From: Cryptomeria japonica
Taxonomy: Eukaryota; Streptophyta; Pinopsida; Cupressales; Cupressaceae
Assembly: GCF_030272615.1 (NCBI RefSeq)
Contig: NC_081414.1
Location: forward strand, 658,328,292 to 658,392,291
Direction of reading: 5' to 3'
DNA length: 64,000 bases
Part shown: in pieces, positions 24,161-36,002 of the stretch
How positions within the stretch are numbered: position 1 is the stretch's first letter
How the letters are laid out: each line of letters starts with the position of its first letter
Notes under the pieces: generated by a model
What the model saw: the letters and a program-made list of their open reading frames with translations, nothing else
Told to the model about the DNA's origin: nothing
The model's database searches: none
Program-made: the position numbers and the translations under genes

Positions 24161-24672
24161 CTAAACATTTTTTGACACTTTTTGGACCCTAGTCTAAGCG
24201 CATTTATTACCCTATTTGACATGCATTAATGACAAAATTAAATGCGTCAAAGTACGAGGAGGTTTGGTGGTACTTACCGGCTCTCCTGCCTCTGCTGGCC
24301 TCTGAAATCGGCGAACGCGGTCGAATCTGTGAGTGAAAGCCATCGTTGCTGACTGCTCCTGCTCTATTTTCGCTCTGCAATATGCTCTTATGGATGTGTA
24401 GATGACAATGAGGATGTATTTTTCCCCGTGGTCTATCTTATAGCCTACCCTAGCCCTTGCCTTCGTTTCTCGAGTCAGTCTTCATTATCCCGTGACTTTG
24501 TCACTTTATCCAGTCAATCCATTCTAGCCTTTCTTTCTTATCGAGAGATTGTCTACAATCTTTTTAGACATTTTCATCCAATCTCTTGAGAGGGCATATC
24601 ATTCCCATTCTGGGGCAACTCTGTATCAGTTCATATTATCTTCTTTGAAACAATGCGACAAGCCGCATTGTC

Positions 24673-24688
24673 TCAAAGAGGGGCAAAA
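24673..24688 (+). other. Polypurine tract, Gypsy 1
   Basis: CAAAGAGGGGCAAAA sits directly before the 3' LTR. Gypsy 2 has AAATAGGGGCAAAA at the same place, so the tract is shared between the families. Confidence 0.85.
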
Positions 24689-25449
24689 TGTAGACACCTA
24701 AAATTGTCCAGTCTAATTATCTAAGCTTAATTCTTCTATTAATTAAATAGATCTTTATTTATTTAATTAATTCATTTATCCTCTTCTAGCCTTATTTCTC
24801 ATTTAAATAAATACATTTATTTATTTAAATTATCATTTTCCTAAATTAAATAAATATTCTTATTTATTTAATTATCCTACTTCTATTAATTAAATAAATC
24901 TTTATTTATTTAATTAATTCATTAGCCTTTTCTACCCATGACACATGTCATTCATCTCTTAATTCATACACTACCTACCTCTTTCATTATTTTATTATTT
25001 CTTTTACCTACCCTCTAATCATAGCCGACCTCCTTTTACACCTCTCAATCTTATCCCTCAATTTCATATAGTGTCTTCTATATAAGGAGATGCTTCCTTC
25101 ATTATCAAACCCTAATCAATCACCCTAATGACCTAATGAACCAATTTATGCAATTGACTACACTACGATCCTACTTGCAACCACATTTCGTTCTTTGTTG
25201 AGCTCTTGTGCATATAAAATCTGAGAGCAAATATATCAAGCAAGATCAATGGAGATAGGAAGAATGGAGATCAAAACCCTATTGGACATGTGATGGTATA
25301 ATCTTTGTGATTTCATGTGATTTGCATTGTCTTAGGTAATCTTCATATGTTATGGTGGATCTTTGTTGATTGTTAGGCTAGGGTTTTGTGGTTGAATTCA
25401 TTTAGCCTTTCAATATTGTTATTATTGTTATCCATTTTCACCATATACA
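24689..25449 (+). repeat. 3' LTR of Gypsy 1
   Basis: 761 bp, TGTAGACACC ... CATATACA, nearly identical to 9089-9877 apart from two deletions and about eight base differences counted by eye. Followed by the ATTAT duplication. Confidence 0.93.
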
Positions 25450-25454
25450 ATTAT
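25450..25454. repeat. Target-site duplication ATTAT (right)
   Basis: Matches 9084-9088 exactly and marks the right limit of Gypsy 1. Confidence 0.9.
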
Positions 25455-25819
25455 GATATCTCCTCACAAACTAAACTCTAATTTTATGTTAATAGAAACA
25501 TCCAGGAAGAACAATACCAAAGAGGGATCTTACAAATCAAGGCATGTAGCATGTCCTTTTACACACACCTCTAAATTCTTTAGTTATGATAAATATTATA
25601 TAATTCATTAATCCCAAAGAGAAAATAATTACCCACATGTAATGCCTACCAACATGTATGTATCTCAAACCAAAGGAAAATAAAATAAAAAATAATTTTA
25701 AAAACTAGGGAAATAAGCCAAAAACATCATCTGGACTTCTCACCAATGAATGACATCATAAACAAAATCATACGCATAGGGAGATAAACATGTCAATCAT
25801 GCCTAAAATGAGGTATCCA
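25455..25819. other. No gene recognised
   Basis: AT-rich continuation of the sequence left of Gypsy 1, up to the first inverted repeat of the MULE. Nothing coding or structured is seen. Confidence 0.5.
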
Positions 25820-25968
25820 GACACAATAACCTAGCCAAAATAACCCTTGACATAATAACCCGGTCACAAGAACCCAAGGACAAAATATCTTGGGGTCATA
25901 ATAACCCATGGACAAAATATCCCCATAAGAATATAGAGGAAGGAAAACAAAATTTACAAATTGCATAT
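25820..25968 (+). repeat. MULE left terminal inverted repeat
   Basis: GACACAATAACC ... TTTACAAATTGCAT pairs with the complement of 50395-50559 over most of its length, with point differences and one ~16-base gap. Internal sub-repeats (ACAATAACC, CATAATAACC) give each arm several copies of an ATAACCC word. Confidence 0.85.
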
Positions 25969-27226
25969 GTAAAGATGTATTCCTTTTATGTATTTGCTCC
26001 ATGTCATGTGTATTATGGCTCTTATGAACTAGTCTCGGTGATTCAACATAATCTATTTTCCTATATAAATAAATATTATTTTAGTGTTTTTTATTACATT
26101 TTCACTTACTTCCTTTCAGCTATTTTCTCTGCTAAAAATAAAGTCTTCTTCCCTTATCTTTGTGTGCCATGTCATGCGATAGCAATTAATCGCATTTTAT
26201 TTTGAAACAAAAAATACTTTATAATGTCTTATTTTTCATCTTTTTTGGCCTTAAAAAATATCTATTTTTATTTTTAAACTATAGGTCAAAGGATGGATAC
26301 AAAAACTATAGTTGCAACTACATGTTTGATGAATGACCTTGGTGTTGTAACATCAAATTTGAAGTCAATTCTCAAACTCATAAGTGGAGGAATAATGCTT
26401 GTACCTGAATGCAAGTGCTTGACTATGCAGATATTGCAAGCTATACTATCATCTACTTCATCTAATTTACTTTATTGACTATACATATATTGCAGTACTT
26501 GATATAATAAAAGATTGGATTAAAAATGACTTCAGGTCATCTACTTCATCGACTTTACTTTATCTACTCTAGGATGGGAAATACCTCCATTTACTTTATT
26601 GACTTTGTTTAGACTCGACTAAGTGAGTGATTAATGTCTTCCTCCCATACATTGTATGCCTTTCATAAATATGAGAACTGGTTAAGTTAATTTGCTAATA
26701 CGTGTGGTTCTTTATTCAAGTACCCACTACCTCTATGACATGAAGTATTTCAAAAAGTGGAATGACAATATATGTTGGGTTTATGAGAAATGGATCCTAA
26801 GATGCAACAAACATTCTTTGTGCTTTATCATGACTCTCTTGGATAGACATTGTTCACATGATTATAATATATAATACAAACACATGAATGGGAAGCATTG
26901 AGTGATTGTTTCTAGCTAAAATACAGTTTAGATCTTCTTCTAATAATCTTAGTAGAGCACGAGCCAAATAATATAAGTAAAATTTATTAGAAAGCATTGC
27001 TTTTCTTAAAAGAGGCATATCTTTTAAGGAGATGCTTATTTTGGGAAGAGATATATGAAGTACGAAATATAGAGGTGGGGATCAAAATAAGAAATATAAA
27101 GAAACATATATTGGTCATTCTTCACAGTTTTTAATATATACTATGCCTCTTCAATTTTTATAAAGCCAAAAAAATAAGAAATTAGTTGTTTTAATTGGTT
27201 ACATATTTTTTCTTCATTGACAAGGC
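25969..27226. other. MULE 5' region, no coding domain recognised
   Basis: AT-rich sequence between the left inverted repeat and the transposase start. Short open frames are not supported by motifs. The area near 26300-26600 has a repeated TCATCTACTTCATC ... TTTACTTTATTGACT pattern. Confidence 0.5.
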
Positions 27227-27873
27227 ATGAATAAAATGATCTGGCATTGTATGGGATATTTTACAAACAAATATTCAAGTCGGTTCTATACTATGACACA
27301 AATAGAATTCGGTGATGTGATAAGTAGTAAAAAACATAATCATGGTCTGAAACTTGACATGATCACTGTCAAACATAAATTGAATGAAATGAAAGACATG
27401 GCATACTTGACTCAAGATTCTACAAGAAATATCATTGCTTCTTTATGTTCTAATATTTCATTACCCGTAGCGGGAGCATTACCATCAACCAATGCATTGT
27501 CCAAAATGATTTGAAGAAAAAGATTAAGATTTGAAGTGCCACCATCAAATCCTCATACATCAACAGATCTTATCTTACCAATTGAATATAAAATTACCAA
27601 TAGATGGGAAAAGTTTATTTTCCATGATAGTAATGATGAGAATCGTTTCTTAATATTCACCACCACACAAAATTTGCAATTACTGAAAGAATCTAAAACT
27701 TGGTTAAGTGATGGTACATTCAAAACAATGTCGAGTGATTTTCAATAGTTGTACACGATCCATGGCTTGAAAACTGATGCAATATCTCCACTCATTTATA
27801 TTCTTATGACTAACAAAACAAGAACAAGTTATACACAAGTACTTGCAAAACTAAAACAACTTCAACCTGATCT
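27227..27873 (+). pseudogene. MULE transposase, N-terminal half
   Basis: The start resembles a worn FLYWCH zinc finger: Trp-His-Cys at IWHCMGYF, Tyr-Ser-Ser where the second Cys is usual, and terminal HNH in SSKKHNHGLKL. A stop at 27512 and a frame change follow. Then come the MULE catalytic-domain start WLSDGTFKTMSSDFQ, a TAG at 27746, and in the same frame LYTIHGLKTDAISPLIYIL, LMTNKTRTSYTQVLAKLKQL up to QPDL at the insertion point. This covers the first Asp of the DDE triad (in SDGTFKT). It ends where Gypsy 2 begins. Confidence 0.82.
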
Positions 27874-28917
27874 TGTCGTGCATGTGAAGTGTGTACCTAT
27901 TATACCTACAGCTGCAACACAAAACACTCAATAGATCATTATAAGCATGGTTAATGAATTTAAATCAAAGAAAGATAAAACCATAACTAAGCAATCTATT
28001 GCCTCCTAGTAAATGCGAGTATAAATTTTGCTCTCAGATCTTGCTATGCAAATTCTAGTGACTTGACTACACTTAGATGGAGGATTTAAATGATGAAGAT
28101 GCATGATCTAGCAATGATAGAATGATTAAGCTACACGATTTCATGATTATTCTAGAAGATAAGATAGAATGAAGATGCAATTAAGCTAAAATTGAACATG
28201 ATAACAATGCTAAGAATGATAAACTAGAAGCTAGATGCTTATAGTAACAATGCATAAGATGAAAATAAGATGGGATCAAATTAGGGACCCTTTGTGTTCC
28301 AAAATGGGGTCTATTTATAGGATTTCCAAGGCTATGGGTGAGGTGGCAGGAATCAACGGTCAAGATTGATTTGAAGATATCAATGGTTAAATTGGAGGAG
28401 GTTGGCAAAAGGGTTGGATTAAAGGGAACATTTGTCATCTCTATGGTGACAAGTGTCAAGAGGCTTCTAGAAGAGGTTGGATGAAAGGGAACACTTAGTG
28501 ACAAGTGTCACAAATCTTTGCGCATGAGAGGGTAAAGTGTTCAAGGAAAGGGGACATGTGGGTAGGTGGAATGGGTTAGGTTTAGGAATGGTTAGGTTAG
28601 GTGGTTAAAAGTTAGGAGAATTTGAATTTAAAAATTCAAATAATATGAAAAAGGCTAATTAATTTCAACAACTCATAAATTTGATTTGTTTTAATTAATC
28701 AGAAGATTAGAAGAATGATTTTGATGGAGAAGAATTAATTAATCAAAGGGGATTATTGAAATGAACCTATTTAATAAATCCTTAGATTTATTAATAAGTA
28801 GATGAAAGGGGACGATTTAATCAAATTGTTGATGAATTCAATTAAATTGGGGAGGGAGATTAATTAAATAATTGCTTATTCAATTAATTATCTTCAGACC
28901 ATTTTTAGGTGTATACA
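27874..28917 (-). repeat. 3' LTR of Gypsy 2
   Basis: 1044 bp, in plus orientation TGTCGTGCATGTGAAGTG ... TTTTAGGTGTATACA. Matches 48613-49670 closely (a few percent different by eye). Contains many TTAATTAATT words in the outer third. Confidence 0.9.
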
Positions 28918-28932
28918 TTTTGCCCCTATTTG
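28918..28932 (-). other. Polypurine tract, Gypsy 2
   Basis: On the minus strand AAATAGGGGCAAAA abuts the 3' LTR, the same type of tract as in Gypsy 1. Confidence 0.8.
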
Positions 28933-29237
28933 AAGCGAGGTGTGATGACACGTTGATTCAAAGAATAATCTCATTTTGATGATGATATTGGTTTGATAGG
29001 ATGCCCCAGCTCTTGATTGCTAAATTCCAGTATGATGATGCCCCCTCAGGAGAGCAATTGAGATAATTGATCTTTGGAGTGTTTTGCGACTTTGCGAAAT
29101 TGATATCCTGATAGATTTGATTTGATTTCTGCAACTGTGGTTGATGAAAATGCGAGTTCTTTGATCCCGATGGTGTGATTCTCGATGTTAAGATTGATAA
29201 ATCTTGATTGATTAGATTGATAAGGTCTAGACTCAAT

Positions 29238-29415
29238 CTGGTTTCAGGAATGACACCTCCTATATAAGACAAAGATGATCAAAGTGTCTGGTTTCAGGAA
29301 GGATTCATCCTGTATAAGACATTATCAGAACGGCTGGTTTCAGGAAGGATACATCCTGTATAAGACATGAATCAGATTGTTTGGTTTCAGGAAAGATACA
29401 TCCTGTATAAGACAT
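29238..29415 (-). repeat. Four-copy tandem repeat (46-50 bp) in Gypsy 2 3' region
   Basis: Units start at about 29238, 29288, 29334 and 29380. Each contains TGGTTTCAGGAAGGAT, then ATCCTGTATAAGACA. The rest of 28933-30680 is non-coding, with a T-rich tract at 30570-30680. Confidence 0.88.
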
Positions 29416-30689
29416 GATAGAATTGATTAGGTTGATTGATTGATTGAATTGATAAGATTGATTAGATAAAGAACTGACAGTTTGTTGATATCGGGTTGCA
29501 GAAAGATTCAGATATGCTAATGTTGATTCTGTTGAGAAAGATAGCATAAGATTTTTGTTGGATCGATAATATCTGGAGAGATATGAGTCATTATTTTGAT
29601 TGTGTATACACTTGTGATGATACTTTGATGATTCTTGTGATAGAGATTTAATCTTGGATGAAAGGAGCATGCGGGATCCTATATGAGAATGAAATGCAAG
29701 CTAAATGCAAATGAAAATGCAAAGCTACGACCGAACCAGTCACTAGATTATTGTGTTTTTTGTCATCATTGAGCTTTTGAAATGTGGGAAGTGAGTGCAA
29801 ACATTGATGGCATAAGTAAACCATGATGACCTGAGCACTATTTTCCTGGATTTTGATATAGCAAGTTAGCACAAGCATTGAGGTATAATTGAATCGAGAT
29901 GACCTGAGTGGTGCTTACGTAAAATAAGCAGTATTAATCATTGTAATACACAAATCATAAATGTCTTCAATGATGCTCTAATGATCATGCCCCAAGACAA
30001 ATTTGCACATATTAATGATTAATTTTCAGACATCAGACAAGAAAAATATCATGTTCCTTCCTTGTTCATCTAGTCAATGACATCCTGGAGTCACTCAGAA
30101 ATCATGATAGTGAAAAGCAATATAGAAAAGTTAAACAATCATGTTAAAATCATTATCCAAAAGATATTATCCACTGAAAAGTGCATGATGTGCTTATATT
30201 GACTTTGTGATAGTTTGATAGTTGATAGTTTGATCTCATGTTCAACATTGGATGTGTCTCAGTTTTCGCTTGATAAGAGTTGTCTAACTGTTGTTCTACT
30301 TGTTTGATTAAGCTCAAAATGATCAAAAGGTTTGCCCCCAGCTAGGTGTAGGATTTTGCCCCAAGCCTAGAAACAAAGTTGTTATGATATATCCAATGAT
30401 CCAAACCATGGCAAGAAGTCACCTCAGATGTCTACGTATGTTCAAAGGCTTTATGATGGTCAATGCTAATGGAAAATGAATGAATGCAAGCAGAAAGATA
30501 CACGAACTAATAGATGGAAGAGCTAGTAGATAGATAGCGCCTGTTTGCTAGGTTTTCACAGTCTATTTTTATTGCACTTTTTTCTTCTTTTTTTTTTCTT
30601 TTTTTTGATTTTTCACTGTTTTCCGATTTTCTGCTTTTGATTTTTTTACTATTTTTTTATTTTTTTTATTTTTCAGACATAAAACTTTT

Positions 30690-32302
30690 TCAGATGTATG
30701 CTATTGATAGGTTCCTCGAGCTGATCTTCGTCCTGTGTTGATAGCTGATATGCTTCTGATCCAAATACTGTTGTGACCACAAATGGACCTAACCAGTTTG
30801 GTTCAAACTTTCTTTTATTTTCTCGATCTGCCTAGTTGCGTGTATTTTCCTTTAGCACTAGTTCCCCAACTTGAAAAACTCATGGTTTAACCTTGTGATT
30901 ATAACTTTGGCATATTATTTGTTGATATACCTTTACATGATCAAAGGCATTTTATCTTCGTTCCTGGATCAGTTCTAACTCTTGCAGTCTAGATACTCGT
31001 TGTTCTTCATCTGCGATCAGACCTTTTAGTGATACACGTAGAGAGGGTATCTCTACTTCTATTGGCAATATGGCTTTTGATCTATATACAAGAGAGAAAG
31101 GTGTGGCACCTGTTGGTGTGCGGATACTGGTGCGGTAGGCCCATAGAGCAGGGTTCAATTGAATATGCCAATCTCTGCCAGCGTCATTCACTATCTGTTT
31201 GAGGATTTTCAAAATAGTTTTGTTAGATGCTTCTTCTTTCCCATTCCCCTATGGATAATAGGGCATGGAGAATATGTGCTAGATCTTGAATTTCTCACAT
31301 AGCTCTTGTACATCCTAATTCTTGAATGGTCGCCCATTATCAGTGATAATGGTCATTGGTATTCCATAGCGATAGATGGTGTAGTTCAAGATAAATACAG
31401 CAATTTGTTTTCCTGTGATGTTTGTGAGAGGTACGACAACAATCCATTTTGTAAAATATTTTGTAGCTACAAGGATGAATTTGTGTCCATTAGATGAAGA
31501 AGGATGTATCTTTCCTACCAGATCAAGACCCCATTGACAAAAAGGCCAAGATGTTGCTAAAGCATGAAGTTCTTGTGCTGGTGCATTAACCGAATTCCCA
31601 TGGACCTGACATTGTTTGCATGTTCTAGCTATCTGAAAAGAACCTCGTTCCATAGCTATCTAAATAGCCCAAGCGTATGATTTTTTTCGAAAGGGTAAGA
31701 CCACTTGAATAAGTGCCAAAAATGTTGTTATGAAATTCATGTAAGGCCTTCTCATATTCTTCTTGTTCGAGACATCTTAAGAGAGTACCGTCTAGACCTC
31801 GTTTAAATAGGGTATCCGCGATAAGAGTAAAATGGGAGGATTGGCGAAAAAAGTTTCTCTTTTGGTTCTTTGATAAGTCAAGAGGTGGGGTGTTATCTTT
31901 CAGGTATGTGTAAGTTTGGCCATAGTGGGAGGAATCATATCCAACAAGGTGATAGATAGTTTGGGAATCCAGACAATTATGAGCAGGGTAAAACAATTCT
32001 TCCACCAAGAATTCATAACGTTGTTGATTTTCTTGTGTTTGAAGGAGAGAAGCAAGTGTAGCCATGGCATATGCTACTTTGTTGTCATTTCTTGGAATCT
32101 GCTGAAAAGTTATTTCTACAAAGTACTTCTTGATATCATCAACCATATTTTTATAAGGCATCAATTTTTTATCTTTTGTTTGATAATCATCATTAATTTG
32201 ATTAATGACGAACTGAGAGTCTCCAAAGACTTGAAGTTGTGTAATGTTCCATTCTATAGCCATTTTAATACTTGTAACCAAAGCTTCATATTCTATTGTA
32301 TT
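30690..32302 (-). pseudogene. Gypsy 2 pol: end of aRNase H and integrase
   Basis: Leftward from the Copia insertion: YEALVTSIKMAIEWN, VFGDSQFVINQINDDYQTKD (second RNase H), then a linker and the integrase zinc segment ending CKQCQVHGN. The core has CQWGLDLVGKIHPSSSNGHK and ITDNGRPFKN, then stops, then LNPALWAYRTSIRTPTGATP, and a worn C-terminal region to about 30690. Several stops and frame changes. The domain order and wording are close to Gypsy 1, so the two are related families. Confidence 0.85.
32298..32302. repeat. Target-site duplication GTATT (left of Copia C array)
   Basis: GTATT precedes the first LTR and recurs at 44634-44638 after the third. No such pair flanks the middle LTR. The duplicated site lies in the RNase H codons of Gypsy 2. 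Confidence 0.88.
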
Positions 32303-33358
32303 TGTTAGGTCCCAAAGATAACTAAGAGGGGGGGGGGCAGGTGAATCAGTTGTCAAATAAATTTAAACCAAAAACAACTTAACCAACTTAATGCTTAATA
32401 CCGGTGAGACAATCTGTTATACCAGTGGACAGATTAAAAGATAAATGCAATACCGATAAAGATTAATGCATGAAAATAAAAGACAAAGTCATCCACAACA
32501 CATAACACCAATGTTTGTATGTGGAAACCCTGTAAGGGGAAAAATTACAGTGGCAAACCTTACCCACAATCAGATGATACTACTGCAGATAGTAAGTGTA
32601 CATAAATGGGGTCTGCACATGCAGGAAAGGCCAAGCGCCTAGAGCTCACTGCTCAAACACAAATGGAAGTCACACTGACTACAGTTGGATGGTTAAATCC
32701 AATAAGAATGTACTGCTCAAAATAGCATCTTCATATGCTGGATTCAGTACTGGTGTAATGCTGTTTTGCTTTTACAAAAACCTAGCTTCACCTTCAAATG
32801 ATGTCTATGTGTATAGCTCTGCTTATTCTCGCATATACCATCACAAAATCCTTTTTTGCATTACACATTTGATCTTACAAATAAGATCTTACATTTATAC
32901 CATAGCCTAAGACCAATTTTAGTAGGTCGGCTCTACAAGATATTACAATAAAAACATTTTACAAACAATATAATATCTGATGCAATAACCGATTGAACAT
33001 GTCAGCTTAATGCATGTACAACAATAATTAATCATCTCCATAGCATGCCATGTTGATCTGGAAAAGATAAACCTGTCGGTGTAACCCTAGACCTATTTGT
33101 CAATAATAGCAAATATGCAACTATGAATATACCAATGAACAAAACTCCAAGACAAGATGTCCAAACGATGTCTTCGACATAACCATGTGTCTTCCATGCC
33201 ATTCCAAGTGCCGATAATCATTATATCTTGTTGGTGTACCAGATACTGATAACTATGCAATAGTTACTTGCTTGTCTGTGAATGTTGCTGGATCTCCAAA
33301 GTGCTAGTGTTTTAGTAGGTGTTGACATCAATGACAAAACCATACCAAAATACCAACA
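32303..33358 (-). repeat. Copia C LTR 1
   Basis: 1056 bp, plus orientation TGTTAGGTCCCAAAGATAAC ... AAAATACCAACA. Differs by several percent from LTRs 2 and 3 by eye, and has a longer G run near 32330. Confidence 0.9.
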
Positions 33359-33670
33359 ATCTCCCCCTTTGGCATTGATGGCAACACAAGATGGAAAAAC
33401 CATCAAAGTGCCAAAATAGAAATGCCAAGTACCAAAAACCAACAATCTCCAAAAAGATCATAACCAGAAATCAAAATATAGATACAGAGTAATCTCTCCC
33501 AAACAACAATCTCTCCCCCTAGGAGCAACATGTGTTTTCCTTGTGTTTCTCAAAGTTTTTCCATACCAATCTCTCCCCCTTTGACATCAAATGTCAAAGT
33601 TATAATAAAACCAAGTTCATATACAAAATACCAATCAATTCAATATACCAACTACTCCCCCTGAGAAGTA
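33359..33670 (-). other. Copia C unit 1 repeated polypurine tracts
   Basis: On the minus strand AAGGGGGAGA or AGGGGGAGAG occurs about four times (33362, 33511, 33570, 33655), one copy directly abutting the LTR. The unit 2 equivalents lie at 39005-39295. Confidence 0.65.
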
Positions 33671-33679
33671 ACTTCCTCA

Positions 33680-36002
33680 TCAAAGACCGGAATAAAAGAT
33701 TTCTCTGTTAATTCTATCGGTTGATGATAGACATCAACTCTCTAAGTATCTACCAGTGGGGTATGACCCCAAACTATTCTCTAAGATATTCAAAAGTCTC
33801 CTTAGGCAAAGGTTTAGTGAAAATATTTGCAATCTGCTCTTTAGTATTCACATAAACCAGTTTTATCTCCTTTACTTCAACATTTTCCCTTAGAAAATTT
33901 AGTTTGATAGAAACATGTTTGGTTTTAGAATGTAATACCGGATTCTTAGATATATCAATTGTTGCAGTGTTATCACAATAGATAGTAATAGGTTCTTGGC
34001 ATTTTACCTTTATGTCTTTCAATATTTGCTTAAGCCATAGTACCTGTGTACAGTTAGTTGTTGCTGCAACATATTCTAATCCTACTGTTGATAAAGATGT
34101 CCAACTTTGTTTCTTACTCAACCAAGAAACTAATCTGTTTCTAAGAAATAATGCTCCGTTGGTGGTTCTTTTTCTATCATCCACATCTCCTGCCCAATTT
34201 GCATCTATGTATGCACATAATTCAAAGTTTTCATCTCTAGGATACCATAATCCAAGATTTATAGTGCCTTGTAAGTACCGAAAAATCTTTTTTACTGCCG
34301 ATTCATGATTTTCTCTAGGATTACTTTGAAATCTTGAAACAATACATATTGCATTCATAATAACAGGTCTGGTTTGTGTCAAATACAATAAACCTCCTAT
34401 CATAGATTTGTATCTAGTTAGATTAGCAGGTGTAGATTCATCCCTTTGTGATAATTTGTCATTTGTTATCATAGGCGTGCTTATCGGTTTAGAGTTCTCC
34501 ATCCCAAATTTCTTTAGTAACTCTTTTAAGTATTTGGATTGACTCAAGAATATACCTTTATCAGTCTGTGAAATCTGCAATCCTAAAAAGAATTTTATTT
34601 CTCCAATCATAGGCATTTCAAATTCTTATTGCATTTTACTAGAAAATTCCTTACATAATCCATCTTCTCCTCCAAAGATTATATCATCAACAAATACTTC
34701 TATAATCAAGATGTCATCATTAGTTACTTTATAATATAAATTGTTGTCTGCATTTCCTTTAGTAAAACCAATCTTTAAAAAATACGTATCCACTCTTGCA
34801 TACCAAGCTCTTGGAGCTTATTTTAGTCCATACAGAGCTTTCCTTAACTTGCAAACCATATCATTGTCATCTGTCAAAGAAAATCCATCAGGTTGTTCAA
34901 TGTATACTCCCTCTTCAAGATCTTCATTCAAAAATGCACATTTAATATCCATTTGATAAACTTTGTAGTTCTCGTGTGCTGCAAAAGCCAAAAATAATCT
35001 GACTGCCTCAATTCTAACTACCGGTGCACAAGTTTCATTATAGTCAACTCCTTCTTTATGAGAATATCCCTTACATACTAGTCTTGCTTTATTTCTGACA
35101 ACCTTACCATCTTCATTAAGTTTGTTTCTAAATACCCATTTTCTTCCAATTACATTTATATCTTTAGGCCGGAGAACTAATGTCCAAGTGTTATTTTTCT
35201 CAATTTGTTCTAATTCTTCTTCCATAGATTTAATCCAAAATTTATCTTCACATGCTTCATTAACAGATGATGGTTCAATTTGAGAAATAAGACATACCTC
35301 TTCATTTGCCAATCTTCCTCTTGTCATAACTCCTTTAAACTTGTTTCCAATTATCTGATCTTCAAAATGATTCAGTCTTGCATACCGGGGTGTCTTGGTT
35401 TGTTGTTATTCCTCAATTACTATGGAATCCTTAGATGATACCAGGCTAACTGGATCTTCATTTTGTACTGGTGGATTTAGAGTAGGTTCATTTGTCAAAA
35501 ATTTTGTTGTCGGTTGAGAGTCTATATACCTTGAAGTTCCTCTGACTTTTTCATCAATTTTTACATTTGTACTTTCAACAATTTTCTGCAATCTTTTGTT
35601 AAAACATCTATATGCCTTGCTCTAAGATGAATAACCAAGAAATATTCCTTCATCACTTCTAGGATCAAATTTGTCAATATACTCATCTCTTCTGATATAA
35701 CATTTACTTCCAAAAATTCTAAAATACTTAAGAGTAGGAGTATTACCAAACCATAGTTCATGAGGGGTCTTACCGGTTTCACCTTTGATGTGAACTTTGT
35801 TAAATGTATAAACCGTTGCACTGACTGCTTCCCTCCAATATACATGTGGTAGGCTTGCTTCTGATAACATACTTCTTGCTGCATCCAAGATAGTTATGTT
35901 TTTTCTTTCAAAAACTCCATTCTGCTGAGGTGTCTTAGGTGCTGATAGCTGTCTTCTGATTCCATTCACTTCACAGAATGCATTAAATTCCTTAGATGTA
36001 AA
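33680..36002 (-). pseudogene. Copia C unit 1 integrase-end, RT and RNase H
   Basis: Leftward: integrase SAPKTPQQNGVFERKN and FGSKCYIRRDEYIDKFDPRS, then RT with KWVFRNKLNEDGKVVRNKA and YQMDIKCAFLNEDLEEGVYI, a broken stretch near 34620-34820 including the YVDD-region equivalent (FVDDIIFGGED), then RNase H with LCAYIDANWAGDVDDRKRT, YCDNTATIDISKNPVLHSKT and ending FTKPLPKETFEYLRE near 33774. Several frame changes and stops. Confidence 0.85.

Larger units (their letters stand above)
23413..24277 (-). other. Intron of the antisense PMD gene
   Basis: 865 bp, phase 0, with GTAAGTACC at the 5' splice site and a TTGACTACAG acceptor on the minus strand. It houses both short-repeat arrays listed below. 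Because it is antisense, its signals read CT...AC in the retrotransposon's own RNA and would not be spliced out, which explains its survival through retrotransposition. Confidence 0.7.
21584..24343 (-). pseudogene. Antisense plant-mobile-domain (PMD) gene within Gypsy 1
   Basis: Two-exon gene opposite to the retrotransposon. Exon 1 (24343-24278) encodes 22 residues beginning MAFTHRFDRVRRFQRP and ends at GTAAGT. Exon 2 starts at 23412 after CTACAG, in phase 0, with EYLPMLESWERFPSTQ and the PMD hallmark region ERWHSETCTFHLPMGEMTVT ... ILRVLIDGELIPYDRDG (the MAIN/MAIL-type aminotransferase-like domain family, PF10536). A one-base slip near 23100 moves to the frame holding LRWVFQDPGLEMKAGH, WRRVIDDIDEVIWRPYLGC and RSRYLIGWMPYVLE-like text, which stays in one frame down to 21584 with TGA/TAG stops (22772, 22510, 22492, 22444). 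The C-terminal part has an acidic Gly/Asp tract, frame changes near 22170-21900, then a coiled coil (MERERDQLRTSLRDTEREQD). PMD proteins act in plant silencing and splicing; whether this one did is unknown. Confidence 0.82.
9089..25449 (+). mobile_element. Tat-like Ty3/Gypsy element 1, complete (16.4 kb)
   Basis: Full-length structure: 5' LTR, PBS, long leader, gag-pol, a 3' region with an antisense gene, polypurine tract, 3' LTR, and a perfect ATTAT duplication. The presence of a second, archaeal-type RNase H downstream of the RT-linked one, the large size and the extra antisense gene are traits of the Tat lineage of plant Gypsy elements (established knowledge); the assignment here is by motif. 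The LTRs differ at about eight sites by eye over ~760 aligned bases plus two indels, so the insertion is fairly recent. Gag-pol nevertheless carries eleven stops and one frameshift. Confidence 0.92.
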
